Assembly (NCBI RefSeq): GCF_900117315.1
Contig: NZ_LT630337.1
Coordinates: 2,737,601-2,801,600 of the forward strand
Length of the DNA stretch: 64,000 nucleotides
From: Bacillus massilinigeriensis
Lineage (GTDB): Bacteria > Bacillota > Bacilli > Bacillales > Cytobacillaceae
Direction of reading: 5' to 3'
Shown: piece by piece, positions 27,541-37,657 of the stretch
Layout: each line of letters opens with the position of its first letter
Position numbering within the stretch: the stretch's first letter is position 1
Notes under the pieces: generated by a model
What the model was told of the DNA's origin: nothing
Database searches by the model: none
Seen by the model: the letters and a program-made list of their open reading frames with translations, nothing else
Translations under genes and position numbers: made by a program

Positions 27541-28162
27541 TGGTAATCCCTTCCTGTTCATCATCTTTCTTCTTTTGTGAAATCGAGATAATAATTCCCA
27601 ACAGAAAATCTATGACAAAATGCATAAAAATCGTTTCTACTAAATTCCCTGATGTATCATAAATAAACCCTATTAAAAAACTTAATGCAACTATATTTGT
27701 GAATAAAAACCAATTAAAAAGATAGCGAAAATGGACAATTGCAAAGATACAGCTAGAGACAATTAAACCAAAGTGGGTTTGGATAATGCCTCTAAACAGA
27801 ATCTCCTCACTAAACGCAACAACCCCAGCTATGAATGCAATTTGAAGGATTCCCTTATTGCGAAAAATTCTATTATTTAGACCCCCATCATCGTAAAATC
27901 GTGGAGGAAGAATCTTCATTAATACATGATCAAGAATCACAACTCCAAGTCCAACCGTTCCACCAATAAGGTAGCTATTTGCGTCATTAAAACGAAACAA
28001 CTCAATAAAAGAAGAGAATTCATCAAATAATATCATACCTAAAATGAGGGAAATCGTTAATAGTAATATTTGCGTAAGATATAGATGGAATAACAATTCC
28101 TTATCAGTCATCTGTTTAATTAATTCTTCTTGTCTATTTTTCATTACTAAATACCCGCTCAC
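27533..28162 (-). CDS. ypbD: CPBP-family intramembrane metalloprotease YpbD
   Basis: This 209-residue membrane protein has about six hydrophobic segments and the CAAX/bacteriocin-protease (Abi) motifs SEEILFRG near residue 125 (EExxxR), FAIVHFRY near residue 145 and MHFVIDFLLG near residue 185, which supply the metal ligands. Substrates are not known. Its GTG start at 28162 comes four bases after the recQ stop, consistent with coupling; an internal ATG at 28144 is the alternative, and no strong Shine-Dalgarno separates them. B. subtilis YpbD occupies the same position. Confidence 0.85.
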   Translation of the reverse strand: MSGYLVMKNRQEELIKQMTDKELLFHLYLTQILLLTISLILGMILFDEFSSFIELFRFNDANSYLIGGTVGLGVVILDHVLMKILPPRFYDDGGLNNRIFRNKGILQIAFIAGVVAFSEEILFRGIIQTHFGLIVSSCIFAIVHFRYLFNWFLFTNIVALSFLIGFIYDTSGNLVETIFMHFVIDFLLGIIISISQKKKDDEQEGITNE

Positions 28163-28166
28163 TCTT

Positions 28167-29651
28167 CTAAAATAGTTCTCTCAAATATTCCTTCCAGTTA
28201 AAAGGCTCTGCCATCACTTCTTCAACTTCTTTTACTTGAAACAATTCCAAATCAATGCCACATCGGTCACAACATTGATCCACCTTATAGTTTAAACTTT
28301 CTCCAAAATAGTTGAGAATTTTTTCTCTTTTGCATTCGCCAGACTTTATCCAATTTTTCATGTCATGTATATTGCGTCTCTTTGCTTCGATTCTTGATTG
28401 AACAAAGGACTTGAATTCCAAGAATCGTGGTTCATATTCTGTTGAATCTTTAGAAAGATTATTAATAAATTCAAGAAGTATTCTCCATTGAGTTTCGGAT
28501 GCACCGATATACGAGCAAATCTCTATACTTTTTTCCTCTATATGCTCAATTAAGTTTGGATCCATTTGAATTTCACGATATATCCACTCAATTTGTGCTA
28601 GACTAGGTATTTCCCTTTCAATTAGCTGATATGCGAGCTGCTCGTCTCCCTCTGAATAAAGAAGTATGGCAATGCTTGGTTTTCCATCCCTTCCTGCTCT
28701 ACCGATTTCTTGAACATAGGATTCTAATTGCAGAGGAAGGTGAAAATGGAGGATATAACGAACATTTTCCTTATTTATGCCCATTCCAAAAGCACTGGTC
28801 GCACAAACCACGTCAAGCTGACCATGAATAAATTGCTGTTGAATCAGAATACGGTCCTCCTGGGTCATCCCTCCATGATAGGCATTGGCTTTTGCATGGC
28901 CATTCCTCTTTAGTTTGTCTGCCATTTCCTCTGCTAATCTTTTACTAGAAAAATATATTATTCCTGGCCCCTTTAAAGATTGAACAAGCTCTAAAGTTCT
29001 TTTTATCTTATCATTTATATCTCCTACATTCTCAATTAGCATTGAGATATTGGGACGGTCAACAGAAGCAATATACTCCTGCCAATTACCTAATTTTAAT
29101 GAATGGGTTATATCCTGAATCACTTTATTTGTAGCTGTCGCCGTTAGAGCAAGTGTTAATGGACTTTGGAGCTTAGCTCTAATATCTCCTAATTTCAAAT
29201 AATCCGGTCTAAAATCATACCCCCATTGTGAAATACAATGGGCCTCATCAACCACAAATAACGAAATGGAAAGCTTCTGTAATAAAACAATCATATGTTC
29301 CATGCTCAGCATTTCCGGAGAAATATAAATGAATTTATAATGATTTAACCGCTTTAAAACCTCTCTTTTTTCATCCTTACTTAAAAAAGAGTTAATTGCT
29401 ACTGCCCTTTTCTCCCCCCTCATTGCCATTTGCTCGACTTGATCCTGCATTAATGACAATAAAGGAGTAACAATTAGTACTTTTCCGGGAAGGAGGTACC
29501 CTGGCAGCTGATAACAAAGCGACTTTCCGGTACCCGTAGGAAGTACAGCTACGGTATGATTTCCTCCAATAATAGAGGAGATGACTTCCCTTTGACCAGG
29601 CTTAAAGGATTCATATTGAAAATAGGATTTTAATGATTTTTCTAGTTCCAT
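28167..29651 (-). CDS. recS: RecQ-family ATP-dependent DNA helicase RecS
   Basis: This is a 3'-5' DNA helicase of the RecQ family, corresponding to RecS (YpbC), a short RecQ of B. subtilis involved in repair and fork processing. The 494-residue protein has motif I LPTGTGKSLCYQL near residue 38, motif II DEAHCISQWGYDFRPDY near residue 135, and motif VI QEIGRAGRDGKPS near residue 316. A four-cysteine zinc cluster (CKREKIL and CCDRCG) follows in the RecQ-Ct region near residues 435-465. No HRDC domain is seen, as in RecS. It overlaps the ypbB stop by ten bases. Confidence 0.94.
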   Translation of the reverse strand: MELEKSLKSYFQYESFKPGQREVISSIIGGNHTVAVLPTGTGKSLCYQLPGYLLPGKVLIVTPLLSLMQDQVEQMAMRGEKRAVAINSFLSKDEKREVLKRLNHYKFIYISPEMLSMEHMIVLLQKLSISLFVVDEAHCISQWGYDFRPDYLKLGDIRAKLQSPLTLALTATATNKVIQDITHSLKLGNWQEYIASVDRPNISMLIENVGDINDKIKRTLELVQSLKGPGIIYFSSKRLAEEMADKLKRNGHAKANAYHGGMTQEDRILIQQQFIHGQLDVVCATSAFGMGINKENVRYILHFHLPLQLESYVQEIGRAGRDGKPSIAILLYSEGDEQLAYQLIEREIPSLAQIEWIYREIQMDPNLIEHIEEKSIEICSYIGASETQWRILLEFINNLSKDSTEYEPRFLEFKSFVQSRIEAKRRNIHDMKNWIKSGECKREKILNYFGESLNYKVDQCCDRCGIDLELFQVKEVEEVMAEPFNWKEYLRELF

Positions 29652-30706
29652 TCTTTCTCTCCATATTTCGCCATTACTAATCTGATTTCAAAATAACTAG
29701 CCTCTTGAACTAATTGCCGTATTTGCTTTAACTGTTTAGAAGATGCATTCTGAACTGCATGAAGAATCTTTTCTTGCCTTCCTTTACTGACATAGGGTAG
29801 AATATCAAAATCTTTAACATTAATTACAAGCTCCACAATGTGATCCTCTATCGTATTACTTTTCAGCTTTCTCATGTGTGCAATCTCATCGATTGTGTAT
29901 CCTTTTTGAACTAACGAAAATGTCTTTTTCGTAGAAATCGTTAATGGTACCTTGATTGAATAATCATCAATAATAGATTGGATGAAAGGATAGTTTTTTG
30001 TGTCTGAAAGTAAACTTTCAAGCATATAATGTAGTACATTTATAAATTGGACATGGTACTCATAAAACTCGATATGTAGTTCCTCCGCAGCTTGTTCAGG
30101 AGTTAATCCATAATTATTAAAACCAGAAAAACGGATGACCAATGTGGATGGATTAATCTCTTCCTCACTATCCAATATCGATAAAAGCTCCTTGTAAAGG
30201 ATGCTAGCTATACTTTGCTTACTTACCTTTTTAGTGTGGATAAATTTTTTAACCCACAGCTGGATTTCTTTATCTTTTTGAATAGGTAAGTATTGGACAT
30301 GATTCCTATTGAGATTGGAACTAACCTGAACAAGCAATGAAAGCCTACGCCAAAAAACATCTGAAATTGTATGGTATTGCCACCCGTTTACATGTTTAGG
30401 AAGCGGATTATGGCTTGGAAAAGCATCTAATCGTGCACTACCCTTACCTGTTATCTTGTAAATCTGATCAGAAATCTTTTCTATATACCCATCGGACTCT
30501 AAATGATGAATAGCTTGATCAAACATGTTTCTTGATAAGGTTGGATATAAATAAAAAAGTTTGCTCAAATGGAAAATGTGGGAATCCTGTATTGTTTGTG
30601 ATGATTTTTTTCCCTTCAGCAAATGGAATATAGAGTAGACGGTTCTTTCAGCATTTATTTTCTCTAAACAATATAGAATTACTACTGAACAATAATTTAA
30701 ATTCAT
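29642..30706 (-). CDS. ypbB: YpbB, helix-turn-helix partner of the RecS helicase
   Basis: This 354-residue protein is encoded immediately upstream of recS with overlapping stop and start. The C-terminal third has a helix-turn-helix (HTH_40-type) element, LVQKGYTIDEIAHMRKLKSNTIEDHIVELV near residue 275, that resembles the C-terminal part of some RecQ helicases. This supports a joint role with RecS, although none is established. The N-terminal portion is without recognised motif. The ATG at 30706 with AGGTGG upstream is preferred to an in-frame start nine bases earlier. The pairing is conserved in Bacillus. Confidence 0.85.
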   Translation of the reverse strand: MNLNYCSVVILYCLEKINAERTVYSIFHLLKGKKSSQTIQDSHIFHLSKLFYLYPTLSRNMFDQAIHHLESDGYIEKISDQIYKITGKGSARLDAFPSHNPLPKHVNGWQYHTISDVFWRRLSLLVQVSSNLNRNHVQYLPIQKDKEIQLWVKKFIHTKKVSKQSIASILYKELLSILDSEEEINPSTLVIRFSGFNNYGLTPEQAAEELHIEFYEYHVQFINVLHYMLESLLSDTKNYPFIQSIIDDYSIKVPLTISTKKTFSLVQKGYTIDEIAHMRKLKSNTIEDHIVELVINVKDFDILPYVSKGRQEKILHAVQNASSKQLKQIRQLVQEASYFEIRLVMAKYGEKEWN

Positions 30707-31258
<552 letters not shown>

Positions 31259-31273
31259 TAAATATTGAATATT

Positions 31274-31303
31274 AGGCTGATTCCTTGGAGTCAGCCTTTT
31301 TTA
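31274..31303 (+). terminator. Terminator after fer
   Basis: AGGCTGA pairs with TCAGCCT across a 10-base loop and is followed by six T residues. Confidence 0.85.
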
Positions 31304-31322
31304 TTGGTTAAATACAATTCGA

Positions 31323-31354
31323 TAAAAAAAAAACAACGGTGCAGTCCGTTGTTT
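31323..31354 (-). terminator. Terminator after ribU
   Basis: AAACAACGG pairs with CCGTTGTTT with a 6-base loop, followed by a long T-run in the minus-strand transcript, 11 bases after the ribU stop. Confidence 0.85.
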
Positions 31355-31365
31355 TGTTGTCTATA

Positions 31366-31947
31366 TTAAGCATTCCGAAATGAACTTTGCTTTCCTATCC
31401 AAGAATGCATCCTTGTAAAAATAAGCATAAAAACGATACTCATCGCTAAACCCTTAACAATATTAAAAGGCAATATTCCTGCTGCAATGTATTTTATTGC
31501 TTCTGCAGCTGCCATTGCCGGCATATTCACAAAGAATGTGTATGCAGGAAGGAATACAAAGTAATTAAGGAAACTCATGATTACAGCCATAGTAACTGAA
31601 CCAATCACTAATGCTAAAGTCATTCCTTTTTTTGTTTTTAATTTTTGATAAATATAATAGGTTGGTAGAATAAACAGCAGCCCTGCAATGAAATTGGAGG
31701 CATGTCCAATGGGTATTCCTGTCTCACTACCCGTCATAAAATAATCCAAAATATTTTTTATTAATTCCACTAAGATTCCTGCCAATGGGCCAAATATTAA
31801 GGTTGCCATTAATGCAGGAAGATCGCTAAAGTCGATTAGTAAAAAGCTTGGGAACATTGGTAGTGGAAAGTTTAACAGCATTAACAAATATGCGATACTA
31901 CTAAACATTCCGATTGCTACGAGCATTTTAATTCTTTGGTTTTTCAT
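31366..31947 (-). CDS. ribU: Riboflavin ECF transporter S component RibU
   Basis: RibU (YpaA) is the substrate-binding membrane subunit that takes up riboflavin with a shared energy-coupling module (EcfAA'T, encoded elsewhere). The 193-residue protein has about six transmembrane segments and the S-component pattern PMFPSFLLIDFSDLPALMATLIFGPLAG at about 31-58. An FMN riboswitch with a terminator precedes it, which is direct evidence for a flavin-related substrate. The ATG at 31947 has an AGGAGAGAGG ribosome binding site. It has its own transcription unit. Confidence 0.96.
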   Translation of the reverse strand: MKNQRIKMLVAIGMFSSIAYLLMLLNFPLPMFPSFLLIDFSDLPALMATLIFGPLAGILVELIKNILDYFMTGSETGIPIGHASNFIAGLLFILPTYYIYQKLKTKKGMTLALVIGSVTMAVIMSFLNYFVFLPAYTFFVNMPAMAAAEAIKYIAAGILPFNIVKGLAMSIVFMLIFTRMHSWIGKQSSFRNA

Positions 31948-32020
31948 TTTCCTCTCTCCTTTTTAGGACCTATCTCACCTAAAGAAGAAAGGTTCAGCAG
32001 GAAATAAGCATATGTAAATG

Positions 32021-32050
32021 AAAAATCCCTCAAGAAGATTACTTGAGGGA
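32021..32050 (-). terminator. Regulatory terminator of the FMN riboswitch
   Basis: TCCCTCAAG pairs with CTTGAGGGA and is followed by TTTTT in the minus-strand leader, between the FMN aptamer and ribU. This is the expected position for flavin-induced termination. Confidence 0.85.
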
Positions 32051-32112
32051 GAATTTACATAGGCACGCTTAATAAACATTCAAAATCTGCATTTTTTGAA
32101 TGTCCGCAGAAC

Positions 32113-32245
32113 CTCCACCTTCTCCCATCCAGACTTTACTGTCGGCTTTGGAATCGCACCAAATCCTGCCCCTAAAACAAGGCTCGCGGGCTTAGAGTTG
32201 CCTCATCACCGCCGGTCGGGAATTTCACCCTGCCCCGAAGATAGA
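32113..32245 (-). promoter_or_regulatory. FMN riboswitch (RFN element)
   Basis: Read on the minus strand, the conserved RFN segments appear in order: ATCTTCGGGGCAGGGTG, AATTCCCGACCGGCGGT, AGCCCGCGAGC, GATTCCAAAGCCGACAG and TAAAGTCTGGATGGGAGAAG. All five are close to the FMN aptamer consensus. It lies about 165 bases before the ribU start. A second hairpin (32077-32102) between aptamer and terminator could act in the switch between antitermination and termination. Confidence 0.97.
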
Positions 32246-32406
32246 CCAATATTTAATTAAATCAAACCAATTATAACCCACTACATCATATTTGTGAATA
32301 AAAGTTACTCAATTCGTAAGATTTTTTTGTTGATTTACTATTTTTATGATAAATTTATAAGGTAAAAACAAACTACATAATTTTTCTATAACCAAAGGAG
32401 AGTACT

Positions 32407-33342
32407 ATGGAAAAGGTATTTATTTTCGGTCACAAAAACCCAGACACAGATTCAATTTGTTCATCGCTTTCCTATGCGGACTTAAAAAAACAATTGGGAT
32501 TAGATGTCGAACCCATTCGCTTAGGTGAAGTTAATGCTGAAACTCAATTTGCTCTAGACACATTTAAAGCAACGGCACCTCGACTTGTTGAAAATGTATC
32601 AAATGAGGTAAACAATGTGATTCTTGTTGACCACAACGAGCGTCAACAAAGCGCTAATGATATTGATCAAGTCCGTATTTTAGAAGTTATTGACCACCAT
32701 CGTATTGCTAATTTTGAAACAAGTGATCCATTATATTACCGAGCAGAACCTGTTGGTTGTACTGCAACCATTTTGAAGAAATTATATAAAGAAAATGGTG
32801 TGGAAATCCCTAAAGAGATAGCAGGATTAATGCTTTCAGCAATTATTTCTGATTCTTTATTATTTAAATCTCCAACTTGCACAGAAGAAGATATTGCCGC
32901 TGCACGCGAGCTAGCAGAAATTGCGGGTGTCGATGCAGAAAGTTACGGATTAGAAATGCTAAAAGCCGGGGCAAATTTAAGTGAGAAAACTATTGATCAA
33001 CTAATTTCTCTTGATGCCAAGGAATTTCAAATGGGAAATTATAAAGTTGAAATCGCTCAAGTGAACGCTGTTGATATTCAAGACGTAATGTCCAGAAAAT
33101 CGGATGTTGAGGATGCGCTAAATAAAAAAATCGATAGCAAAAACTTAGATTTATTTTTATTTGTTATAACAGATATATTAAACAACGATTCAACAGCGAT
33201 TGCATTAGGACGTTCAGCTGATGCAGTAGAAGAAGCGTACAATGTGACATTAGAAAACAATTCTGCTTTATTAAAGGGTGTCGTTTCACGCAAAAAGCAA
33301 ATTGTTCCTGTTTTAACAGATATCCTATCTGGAAGAGGATAA
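32407..33342 (+). CDS. ppaC: Manganese-dependent inorganic pyrophosphatase
   Basis: This family II pyrophosphatase of the DHH superfamily hydrolyses diphosphate and drives biosynthetic reactions. The 311-residue protein has the metal ligands in GHKNPDTDS (H9, D13, D15), a central DHH motif (VIDHHRI near residue 97) and the C-terminal SRKKQIVP motif near residue 295. The ATG at 32407 has an AAAGGAG ribosome binding site. B. subtilis encodes its ppaC (yybQ) elsewhere, so the position between ribU and serA is a local difference. Confidence 0.96.
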   Translation: MEKVFIFGHKNPDTDSICSSLSYADLKKQLGLDVEPIRLGEVNAETQFALDTFKATAPRLVENVSNEVNNVILVDHNERQQSANDIDQVRILEVIDHHRIANFETSDPLYYRAEPVGCTATILKKLYKENGVEIPKEIAGLMLSAIISDSLLFKSPTCTEEDIAAARELAEIAGVDAESYGLEMLKAGANLSEKTIDQLISLDAKEFQMGNYKVEIAQVNAVDIQDVMSRKSDVEDALNKKIDSKNLDLFLFVITDILNNDSTAIALGRSADAVEEAYNVTLENNSALLKGVVSRKKQIVPVLTDILSGRG

Positions 33343-33353
33343 TTTTTAAGAAA

Positions 33354-33380
33354 ACGCAGTCCATTGGTCTGCGTCTTTTT
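33354..33380 (+). terminator. Terminator after ppaC
   Basis: ACGCAG pairs with CTGCGT and is followed by CTTTTTATTTT, 11 bases past the ppaC stop. Confidence 0.75.
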
Positions 33381-33526
33381 ATTTTAACAAGCTCCCAAAA
33401 TTAGCAAAATCCAAATTAAGTCATACTATTTCACAGCTTTTTCCTTAATTTTGTCATAATATTTTAAATTTTAATGACATTATTCAATTAAAGCGTTTTC
33501 ATTTAAACATGAACGTTTTTTTGCAA

Positions 33527-33555
33527 TTGACAGATAAATATTCGTTTTGTACAAT
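33527..33555 (+). promoter_or_regulatory. Sigma-A promoter of serA
   Basis: A consensus TTGACA (33527-33532) and TACAAT (33550-33555) are separated by exactly 17 bases, 39 bases before the chosen serA start. Confidence 0.85.
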
Positions 33556-33594
33556 AATCAGAAAATTATATCGTTTTTGCTGGGGGTTAAACTA

Positions 33595-35169
33595 ATGTAT
33601 AAAGTATTGGTGGCAGACGCCATAAGTGAAGTAGGTTTACAGCCTTTACTAGAAATGGAAAATGCTGAAGTCATTCAAAAAAAAGTAGATGATCCAGAAG
33701 TAGAACTTGATCAAATTAATGCCATTCTTGTCAGAAGTGCTACAAAGGTAACGGAAGAATTGCTAGAAAAAATGCCAGAATTGAAGATCATCGCCCGTGC
33801 TGGTGTTGGAGTAGATAATATTGATGTTAATGCCGCTACTAAGCGTGGGGTCATCGTTGTTAATGCACCAGATGGTAATACCATTTCAACTGCTGAACAT
33901 ACTTTTGCTATGATGGCTTCCCTAATGAGGAACATCCCACAAGCCTATTCTTCAGTTAGAAATCTAGAATGGAAAAGAAATGCATTCATCGGAACAGAAC
34001 TATATGGAAAAACTCTAGGAATCGTTGGGTTAGGTAGAATTGGTTCTGAGATTGCTAAGAGAGCTAAGGTCTTTGGTATGGATGTCATCGTATTTGATCC
34101 GTTCTTAACGAAGGAAAGAGCAGCCACTCTTGGGGTGAAGTCTTGTACATTGGATGAACTACTGCCACAGGCTGATATTATTACTGTACACACACCATTA
34201 ACGCCTCAAACTAAAGGTCTTATCAATGATGAAGCAATAAAGAAAACGAAGAAAGGTGTTTATTTACTAAACTGTGCACGCGGTGGTATCATCGATGAAC
34301 AAGCATTAGCAAGCGCTATTGGTAGCGGTCATGTTGCAGGTGCAGCACTTGATGTGTTTGTAACAGAACCACCAGGTGAACATCCTTTATTTAAATTTGA
34401 TAATGTTATTTTCACACCACATCTTGGTGCATCAACAAAAGAAGCTCAATTAAATGTTGCGACTCAAGTAGCAAAAGAAGTTCGCATGTTCTTTGAAGAT
34501 AAACCTGTCTCAAATTCTATAAATCTACCAGCAATGTCTAAGGATATTTTTGAAAAAATTCATCCATATCATAACCTTGCGAAACAAATTGGATCTATTG
34601 TTTCTCAATCTCAAAAAGATGTCGTACTTGAATTAACAGTTACTTATTCTGGTTCAGTTACTGAATTGGAGACAACCTACTTAACAAAAGCATTGCTATC
34701 AGGGTTCTTTAAGAATCGAATTGACGTAAATGTTAATGAGGTAAATGCTTTAGTGATTGCGAAAGAGCGTGGAATTACAGTTGGAGAAAAGGTTTCAACA
34801 AATTCCTTCGGTTATGATAACTGCATAGAAGTTAAAGCGAAAGGTGAAAAGTTCGAGTTTGTCGTCCGTGGGACATACATTGACCACTACGGACCAAGGA
34901 TTGTACTTCTAAACGGCTTCAATATTGACCTTATTCCAGAAGGAAACTTGTTATATATCCAACATATCGACCGTCCTGGCGTCATTGGTAAAGTAGGAAA
35001 TATTCTCGGTGAAAACCTCATCAATATTGCTACTATGCAAGTTGGTCGTAAAAATGCAGGCGGAGACGCTATTATGGTTCTAACATTTGATAAACCGCTA
35101 GATGATGAAACCTTTAACTTATTAAGAAAATTTGATGACATTATATCTATTAGTCGTATTACTTTATAG
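33595..35169 (+). CDS. serA: D-3-phosphoglycerate dehydrogenase
   Basis: SerA oxidises 3-phosphoglycerate, the first committed step of serine synthesis. The 524-residue protein has the N-terminal catalytic and NAD domain ([12 protein letters not shown] near residue 146, with the catalytic histidine in FTPHLGAST near residue 280), an allosteric substrate-binding domain (about 320-445) and a C-terminal ACT domain (about 452-524) beginning [14 protein letters not shown]. The ATG at 33595, nine bases after GGGGG, starts the family sequence MYKVLVAD; an in-frame ATG at 33547 lies upstream of the -10 of the promoter, so it cannot be used from that transcript. Confidence 0.97.
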   Translation: MYKVLVADAISEVGLQPLLEMENAEVIQKKVDDPEVELDQINAILVRSATKVTEELLEKMPELKIIARAGVGVDNIDVNAATKRGVIVVNAPDGNTISTAEHTFAMMASLMRNIPQAYSSVRNLEWKRNAFIGTELYGKTLGIVGLGRIGSEIAKRAKVFGMDVIVFDPFLTKERAATLGVKSCTLDELLPQADIITVHTPLTPQTKGLINDEAIKKTKKGVYLLNCARGGIIDEQALASAIGSGHVAGAALDVFVTEPPGEHPLFKFDNVIFTPHLGASTKEAQLNVATQVAKEVRMFFEDKPVSNSINLPAMSKDIFEKIHPYHNLAKQIGSIVSQSQKDVVLELTVTYSGSVTELETTYLTKALLSGFFKNRIDVNVNEVNALVIAKERGITVGEKVSTNSFGYDNCIEVKAKGEKFEFVVRGTYIDHYGPRIVLLNGFNIDLIPEGNLLYIQHIDRPGVIGKVGNILGENLINIATMQVGRKNAGGDAIMVLTFDKPLDDETFNLLRKFDDIISISRITL

Positions 35170-35183
35170 GAAATAGCCAGTTA

Positions 35184-35220
35184 AAAGTGGGGAGAATGCT
35201 AGGTTCTTCCCACTTTTTTT
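35184..35220 (+). terminator. Terminator after serA
   Basis: AAAGTGGGGAGAA pairs with TTCTTCCCACTTT (one G-T pair) and is followed by a T-run. Confidence 0.9.
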
Positions 35221-35261
35221 ATAAAGCAATGGAGCAATCCCTTAAGCACGTGTTCCTAATT

Positions 35262-36218
35262 TTAGGGCAATATTATGATATCATTCTCCATAATTATGTC
35301 ATTTGGCAATTGATTTAGAGCTTTGATTTTATTTATTGAAGTATTTGTTTTTCTGGCAATCGAAAAGAGAGTATCTCCTTTTTGAACTAAATACTGCTTT
35401 TGGTTTTCAGTAGGAATCTTCAGCTTTTGATTTGTCTTAATTTCATCACTACTTATGCTATTTGACCTTTTAATGCTTTCAACCGTCGTTTGATACCTTT
35501 TGGATATAGACCATAGAGTATCGCCCTGTTTAACGGAATAAATGAGTTCCTTAGACTTTCCTTTATCTATGCTTTTTTCTGCACTTACATTTAATAAGTT
35601 TCCTTTTTTGTGTTTAATCTGCTCGTTTACTTCCGCAATTTGTGGTCTTGCTGACGCTTCTATTACATCTTCCTTATTTGATCTTTTATGTAATGCATAG
35701 ACGACTTGTCCTACTTTCCCTTCTCCTAAGGCAAAAGTCGGATTGATTGCGTTCTTTTTATCGAAGGTCCACTCATTTTTATGTACCTCGAAATGAAGGT
35801 GAACTCCTGATGAATCACCTGTGTTACCCATTTCTCCTATTTGTTCACCTTGTTCTACTTTTTGTCCTTCGCTCACAAGTCTCTTCTTTAAATGCGCATA
35901 GACGGTTTCTGTATCATTTGGGTGTTTTATAAAGATAACATGACCATAGGATGCTGAATAGTAAGATTTCATTACCTTTCCACCATCAACTGCGTATATC
36001 GATGATCCATATTCTGCTGCTATATCAATTCCTTTATGTTGTCCATTCCTTGTTCCAAACATATCGGTTATCGTTCCATCAGAAGGCCATACCCAATCCT
36101 TTGTTGCTTCCGCAATATCGAATGTTGCCGCTTGAGAGTGCTTTCCACCAAGAAATAATAAGCTAACACAGAGCGCCATTAACCCTGCAATTAATAATCT
36201 TTTTAAATAGTCTCGCAT
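35262..36218 (-). CDS. M23 peptidase with two C-terminal LysM domains
   Basis: This secreted or membrane-anchored cell-wall protein of 318 residues has an N-terminal hydrophobic signal (about 5-25, ending GGKHSQAATF), a LytM/M23 zinc endopeptidase domain (about 45-165) and two LysM repeats (about 228-272 and 275-318). The peptidase motifs are complete: HKGIDI near residue 70 and HLHFEVH near residue 145, so it should be active against peptidoglycan cross-links. Domain order (peptidase before LysM) is the reverse of many wall hydrolases. The ATG at 36218 follows AGGAGG. It lies between serA and rsiX, where B. subtilis has no such gene. Role in growth or sporulation is open. Confidence 0.88.
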   Translation of the reverse strand: MRDYLKRLLIAGLMALCVSLLFLGGKHSQAATFDIAEATKDWVWPSDGTITDMFGTRNGQHKGIDIAAEYGSSIYAVDGGKVMKSYYSASYGHVIFIKHPNDTETVYAHLKKRLVSEGQKVEQGEQIGEMGNTGDSSGVHLHFEVHKNEWTFDKKNAINPTFALGEGKVGQVVYALHKRSNKEDVIEASARPQIAEVNEQIKHKKGNLLNVSAEKSIDKGKSKELIYSVKQGDTLWSISKRYQTTVESIKRSNSISSDEIKTNQKLKIPTENQKQYLVQKGDTLFSIARKTNTSINKIKALNQLPNDIIMENDIIILP

Positions 36219-36374
36219 TCTCTTCCTCCTTGTTCTTGTACCCTCCCTTTCACAATATGACAACTTGTACTTTTTTAGAACCTTTTGTCAAGTATAGAGT
36301 ACAAATCCAAAAGCACATTTGTTATTATTTGGACATTTTTCACCTTTTTATTCAAAAAAAGTATTTTTTGAAAA

Positions 36375-36403
36375 TAAAAAAACTGACCCATTTAGAGTCA
36401 GTT
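36375..36403 (-). terminator. Terminator after rsiX
   Basis: AACTGAC pairs with GTCAGTT and is followed by a T-run in the minus-strand transcript, 12 bases past the rsiX stop. Confidence 0.82.
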
Positions 36404-36415
36404 CATCAATCATTT

Positions 36416-37657
36416 CTATTTTTTTATATATTCTTTGTTCGCTGCAATCGGAACTTCGAGATTTTCCGATAAATTAAACTGACCAATCTGATTTACTTTA
36501 GTATTTTCAAACTTTACTTCCTTAAAGTTAAAGCTTTTTGCTGTAAGTAGAATGGCCTCTATCATCCACTCACTTTCCAGATTATTCTGAATTTGTCCAT
36601 TTCCATCAAGATTGACTATTAATGCATCACCTGAGGCTTCATTGGTATTTACCTCTACATGTTCTGGAATAGATGCTTTCAAATTGGGTTGCATATCTTT
36701 TTTCATAGATAATAAAGCCTTTTCCACCGAATCAAATTTCTCTCTTGAGGGTACCATAAACGGCTCATCTCGATTGGCCGGGAATAATAAATAATAGGCA
36801 TGGTTTACCTGTGGTTCTAAAGTTATTTCAGTTTTAGGTCCATAATTTCCTAAATCAATCCCTGGATTACCTTCCGTTGATAAGGTCATTTTATTCATAT
36901 CCAATAAATCTAATAATTGCTGTAGCGCATCAATAAAAATATCAGGTGACGTGCTTCCCATTCCATATTGATGATCACTTGGGACATCTATATTTAACTG
37001 ATTGCCTTCTTTATTTAACTCCACGTCTCCATTGATTGGATAAAAGTCACCCAATCCCCATTCACCCTCATTGATTTCAGACATCGTTTTTTCCCAGTTC
37101 TCTAATACTGATTTTTCATTTTTAGGAATTAGAACACTGACCGGAACAGTAATCTGTGCATTCTCATCTGGAATGGCATAAGTAATAACATCATGGTCGG
37201 CTAAATCTGCTTGATAGACCGCTGTTGTCCCTTCTGTCTCATCTGACTGAATACTTCCAAAAGTAAGTTGCTTATCGTTTTGGAGGGATTCTGGAGCATT
37301 TTGATTATCCTCTGGACCTGTTTTCTTCGTTATATCTTCATTATTATCCTTTTTCATTTCATCACTCAAAGATTGTGGTTCTTCCACTTTAGCATTTTTA
37401 TTGTTACTGCCTCGACTATCCAATGCAAATTGTTCAGAATCCGTTTTAAATAATTGATTTGAGGCTAAAATAAATATAAGAATAAGAGCTGTAGCAGCAG
37501 CAATGGTTGGCATAACCCATACCATTCTTTTTTTCCTCTTTGTAAGTTTAAGCGAAATATTTTGATAGATGTCACGAGGATCGCGATGATCTTTCACCTT
37601 TGGCATACTGCTAAGCCATTCTTCTAGTTGCTTATCGCTCAACTCTGACTTTTTCAC
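36416..37657 (-). CDS. rsiX: Anti-sigma-X factor RsiX
   Basis: RsiX is the membrane-anchored anti-sigma factor of SigX. The 413-residue protein has a cytoplasmic N-terminal domain (about 1-45, with LPxVKDHRDPRDIYQNI-like motif), one transmembrane segment (about 52-70, WVMPTIAAATALILIFILA) and a large extracellular domain with a GerMN/sporulation-like fold (DUF-type). It is about 45 residues longer than B. subtilis RsiX, mainly in an acidic, asparagine-rich linker (about 80-135). Two adjacent GTG codons follow GGGGGG; the second (37657) is eight bases away and was chosen. The gene overlaps sigX by 26 bases. Confidence 0.88.
   Translation of the reverse strand: MKKSELSDKQLEEWLSSMPKVKDHRDPRDIYQNISLKLTKRKKRMVWVMPTIAAATALILIFILASNQLFKTDSEQFALDSRGSNNKNAKVEEPQSLSDEMKKDNNEDITKKTGPEDNQNAPESLQNDKQLTFGSIQSDETEGTTAVYQADLADHDVITYAIPDENAQITVPVSVLIPKNEKSVLENWEKTMSEINEGEWGLGDFYPINGDVELNKEGNQLNIDVPSDHQYGMGSTSPDIFIDALQQLLDLLDMNKMTLSTEGNPGIDLGNYGPKTEITLEPQVNHAYYLLFPANRDEPFMVPSREKFDSVEKALLSMKKDMQPNLKASIPEHVEVNTNEASGDALIVNLDGNGQIQNNLESEWMIEAILLTAKSFNFKEVKFENTKVNQIGQFNLSENLEVPIAANKEYIKK

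Larger units (their letters stand above)
31948..32406. other. Divergent intergenic region of ribU and ppaC
   Basis: This region holds the ribU leader with FMN aptamer and terminator (about 32021-32245), then about 160 AT-rich bases upstream of ppaC. No coding sequence was seen. A ppaC promoter was not clear. Confidence 0.7.

Noticed and set aside
33375-33594. Riboswitch or T-box in front of serA
   Set aside because: A consensus promoter leaves a leader of only about 33 bases, too short for such a structure.
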